A stretch of DNA of 64,000 nucleotides from positions 1-64,000 of the forward strand of contig JAEZXX010000081.1 of assembly GCA_023419535.1 (NCBI GenBank), in the 5' to 3' direction. The position numbers and the translations under genes were made by a program. Of the stretch, positions 63,191-64,000 are shown one piece after another (position 1 is the first letter of the stretch; the number at the start of each line of letters is the position of its first letter). Under the pieces are notes generated by a model. The model worked only from the letters and a program-made list of their open reading frames with translations, was not told where the DNA came from and ran no database searches. This DNA is from Pseudomonadota bacterium (lineage in GTDB: Bacteria > Pseudomonadota > Alphaproteobacteria > Rhizobiales > Rhizobiaceae).

Positions 63191-64000
63191 GTGACACAGA
63201 CCCTTCAGAAGCTTGATATCGTCACGATCGGCCGCGCGTCCGTGGACCTCTACGGGCGGGAGATCGGCACCCGGCTGGAGGACGTCTCCTCCTTCGCCAA
63301 GTCCGTCGGCGGCTGCCCGGCCAACATCGCCATCGGCACTGCGCGCCTCGGCCTGCGTTCGGCGCTCCTGACGCGCGTGGGCGACGAGCAGTTCGGCCGC
63401 TTCATCCGCGAGCAGATGGCGCGCGAGGGCGTCGAGACCGCCGGCATCGCCACCGATCCGACCCGCCTGACGGCGCTCGCGATCCTGGCGGTCGAGAGCG
63501 ACAAGTCCTTTCCGCTGCTGTTCTATCGGGACAACTGTGCCGACAACGCGCTGGAGGAAAGCGACGTCGACGAGGCGCTGATCGCCCGCTCCGCCGCGGT
63601 TCTCGTGACCGGCACCCACTTCGCCAAGCCGAACACCGACGCCGCGCAGCGCAAGGCCATGCGCCTCGCCAAGGCCGCCGGCGGCAAGGTCGTCTTCGAC
63701 ATCGACTACCGCCCCAACCTCTGGGGGTTGGCCGGGCACGACGCGGGCGACAACCGCTATATCGCCTCGGCGGAAGTCTCCGCGCGCCTGCGCACGGTCC
63801 TCGCCGCCTGCGACCTCATCGTCGGGACCGAAGAGGAGGTGCTGATCGCCTCCGGCGAGTCCGACCTTCTCGCCGCGCTCAAGACCATCCGCCAGCATTC
63901 GAATGGAACGATCGTTCTGAAGCGCGGTCCGATGGGCTGCATCGTCTATGACGGGCCGATCAGCGACGATCTGGAGGACGGCATCGTCGGCCGCGGTTTC
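63191..64000 (+). CDS. iolC: 5-dehydro-2-deoxygluconokinase, 5' part (runs off window)
   Basis: The visible 270 codons start with LDIVTIGRASVDLYGREIG, the ribokinase/PfkB start of IolC, and continue with the family segments VGGCPANIAIGTARL, RVGDEQFGRFIREQM, FDIDYRPNLW and GTEEEVLIASG. It phosphorylates 2-deoxy-5-keto-gluconate in myo-inositol catabolism. The GTG at 63191 is preferred because GGGAGGA lies 6 bases upstream; an in-frame ATG at 63176 lacks one. The protein continues beyond 64000, so its catalytic aspartate region is not seen. Confidence 0.93.
   Translation, partial: MTQTLQKLDIVTIGRASVDLYGREIGTRLEDVSSFAKSVGGCPANIAIGTARLGLRSALLTRVGDEQFGRFIREQMAREGVETAGIATDPTRLTALAILAVESDKSFPLLFYRDNCADNALEESDVDEALIARSAAVLVTGTHFAKPNTDAAQRKAMRLAKAAGGKVVFDIDYRPNLWGLAGHDAGDNRYIASAEVSARLRTVLAACDLIVGTEEEVLIASGESDLLAALKTIRQHSNGTIVLKRGPMGCIVYDGPISDDLEDGIVGRGF

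Overview
The window is a very GC-rich chromosomal segment from an alphaproteobacterium, most likely of the Hyphomicrobiales (Rhizobiales). The evidence is the gene repertoire (fructose FrcBCA and myo-inositol transporters, an RpiR-type inositol regulator, ChoX, GbcAB/SoxBDAG betaine catabolism, a CoxMNOP-like oxidase) together with a RIME-like mosaic palindrome and a ROSE-like leader on a small heat-shock gene. I cannot fix the genus. Coding density is high, many genes overlap by 1-8 bases, and no stretch above about 300 bases lacks a gene. I see no insertion sequence, prophage or CRISPR array. The few A/T-rich patches (about 5040-5070, 52470-52500, 56550-56605, 63105-63165) all lie in promoter regions.

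Layout. 1-4.1 kb: hsp20 with a heat-shock promoter and probable RNA thermometer, a small secreted PepSY-like protein, then a two-gene cell-envelope unit (DUF459 SGNH-like protein and lytic transglycosylase). 4.1-17.6 kb: a LysR regulator divergent from a 12-gene colinear run: a complete branched-chain-type ABC importer, a GMC oxidoreductase, enzymes that would take isobutyryl-CoA to methylmalonate semialdehyde, an acyl-CoA synthetase and an Lrp/AsnC regulator. 17.8-21.3 kb: a fused indolepyruvate:ferredoxin oxidoreductase. 21.4-24.0 kb: an MhqD/MhqO-like quinone-detoxification pair behind a strong palindrome, then murQ. 24.2-29.7 kb: a CoxMNOP-like cytochrome c oxidase cluster (ctaG, CopD-like protein, subunit II, fused subunits I+III, small membrane protein) with a DUF2231 gene on the opposite strand.

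29.9-43.4 kb is a choline-to-pyruvate region. An orphan choline-binding protein (choX) diverges from choline dehydrogenase (betA). After a Phd/VapC toxin-antitoxin pair and a small secreted protein, a minus-strand run reads soxB-soxD-soxA-soxG-sdaA-gbcA-gbcB. Together these cover choline oxidation, betaine demethylation, sarcosine demethylation and serine deamination. Betaine aldehyde dehydrogenase, dimethylglycine dehydrogenase and serine hydroxymethyltransferase must be encoded elsewhere.

43.5-51.2 kb: a membrane diguanylate cyclase, a two-subunit 3-oxoacid CoA-transferase, an MFS transporter, an unassigned pair (four-helix membrane protein with a large extracytoplasmic coiled coil plus a membrane-anchored ClpP-fold protein), tRNA-Leu(CAA), and small genes. 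51.2-64 kb: sugar uptake. A ROK repressor diverges from the fructose-type frcBCA operon. Then come iolB, two tandem inositol-type binding proteins, the inositol ABC ATPase and permease, an IolI-like isomerase, the RpiR-family iolR, and iolC, which runs off the right edge.

The best leads are regulatory and architectural: the RpoH promoter plus ROSE-like hairpin, several near-perfect palindromes placed exactly in divergent or self-regulated promoters, the apparent loss of the K-channel lysine in the fused oxidase, the missing canonical start of its subunit II gene, and the unassigned membrane coiled-coil/ClpP-fold pair.
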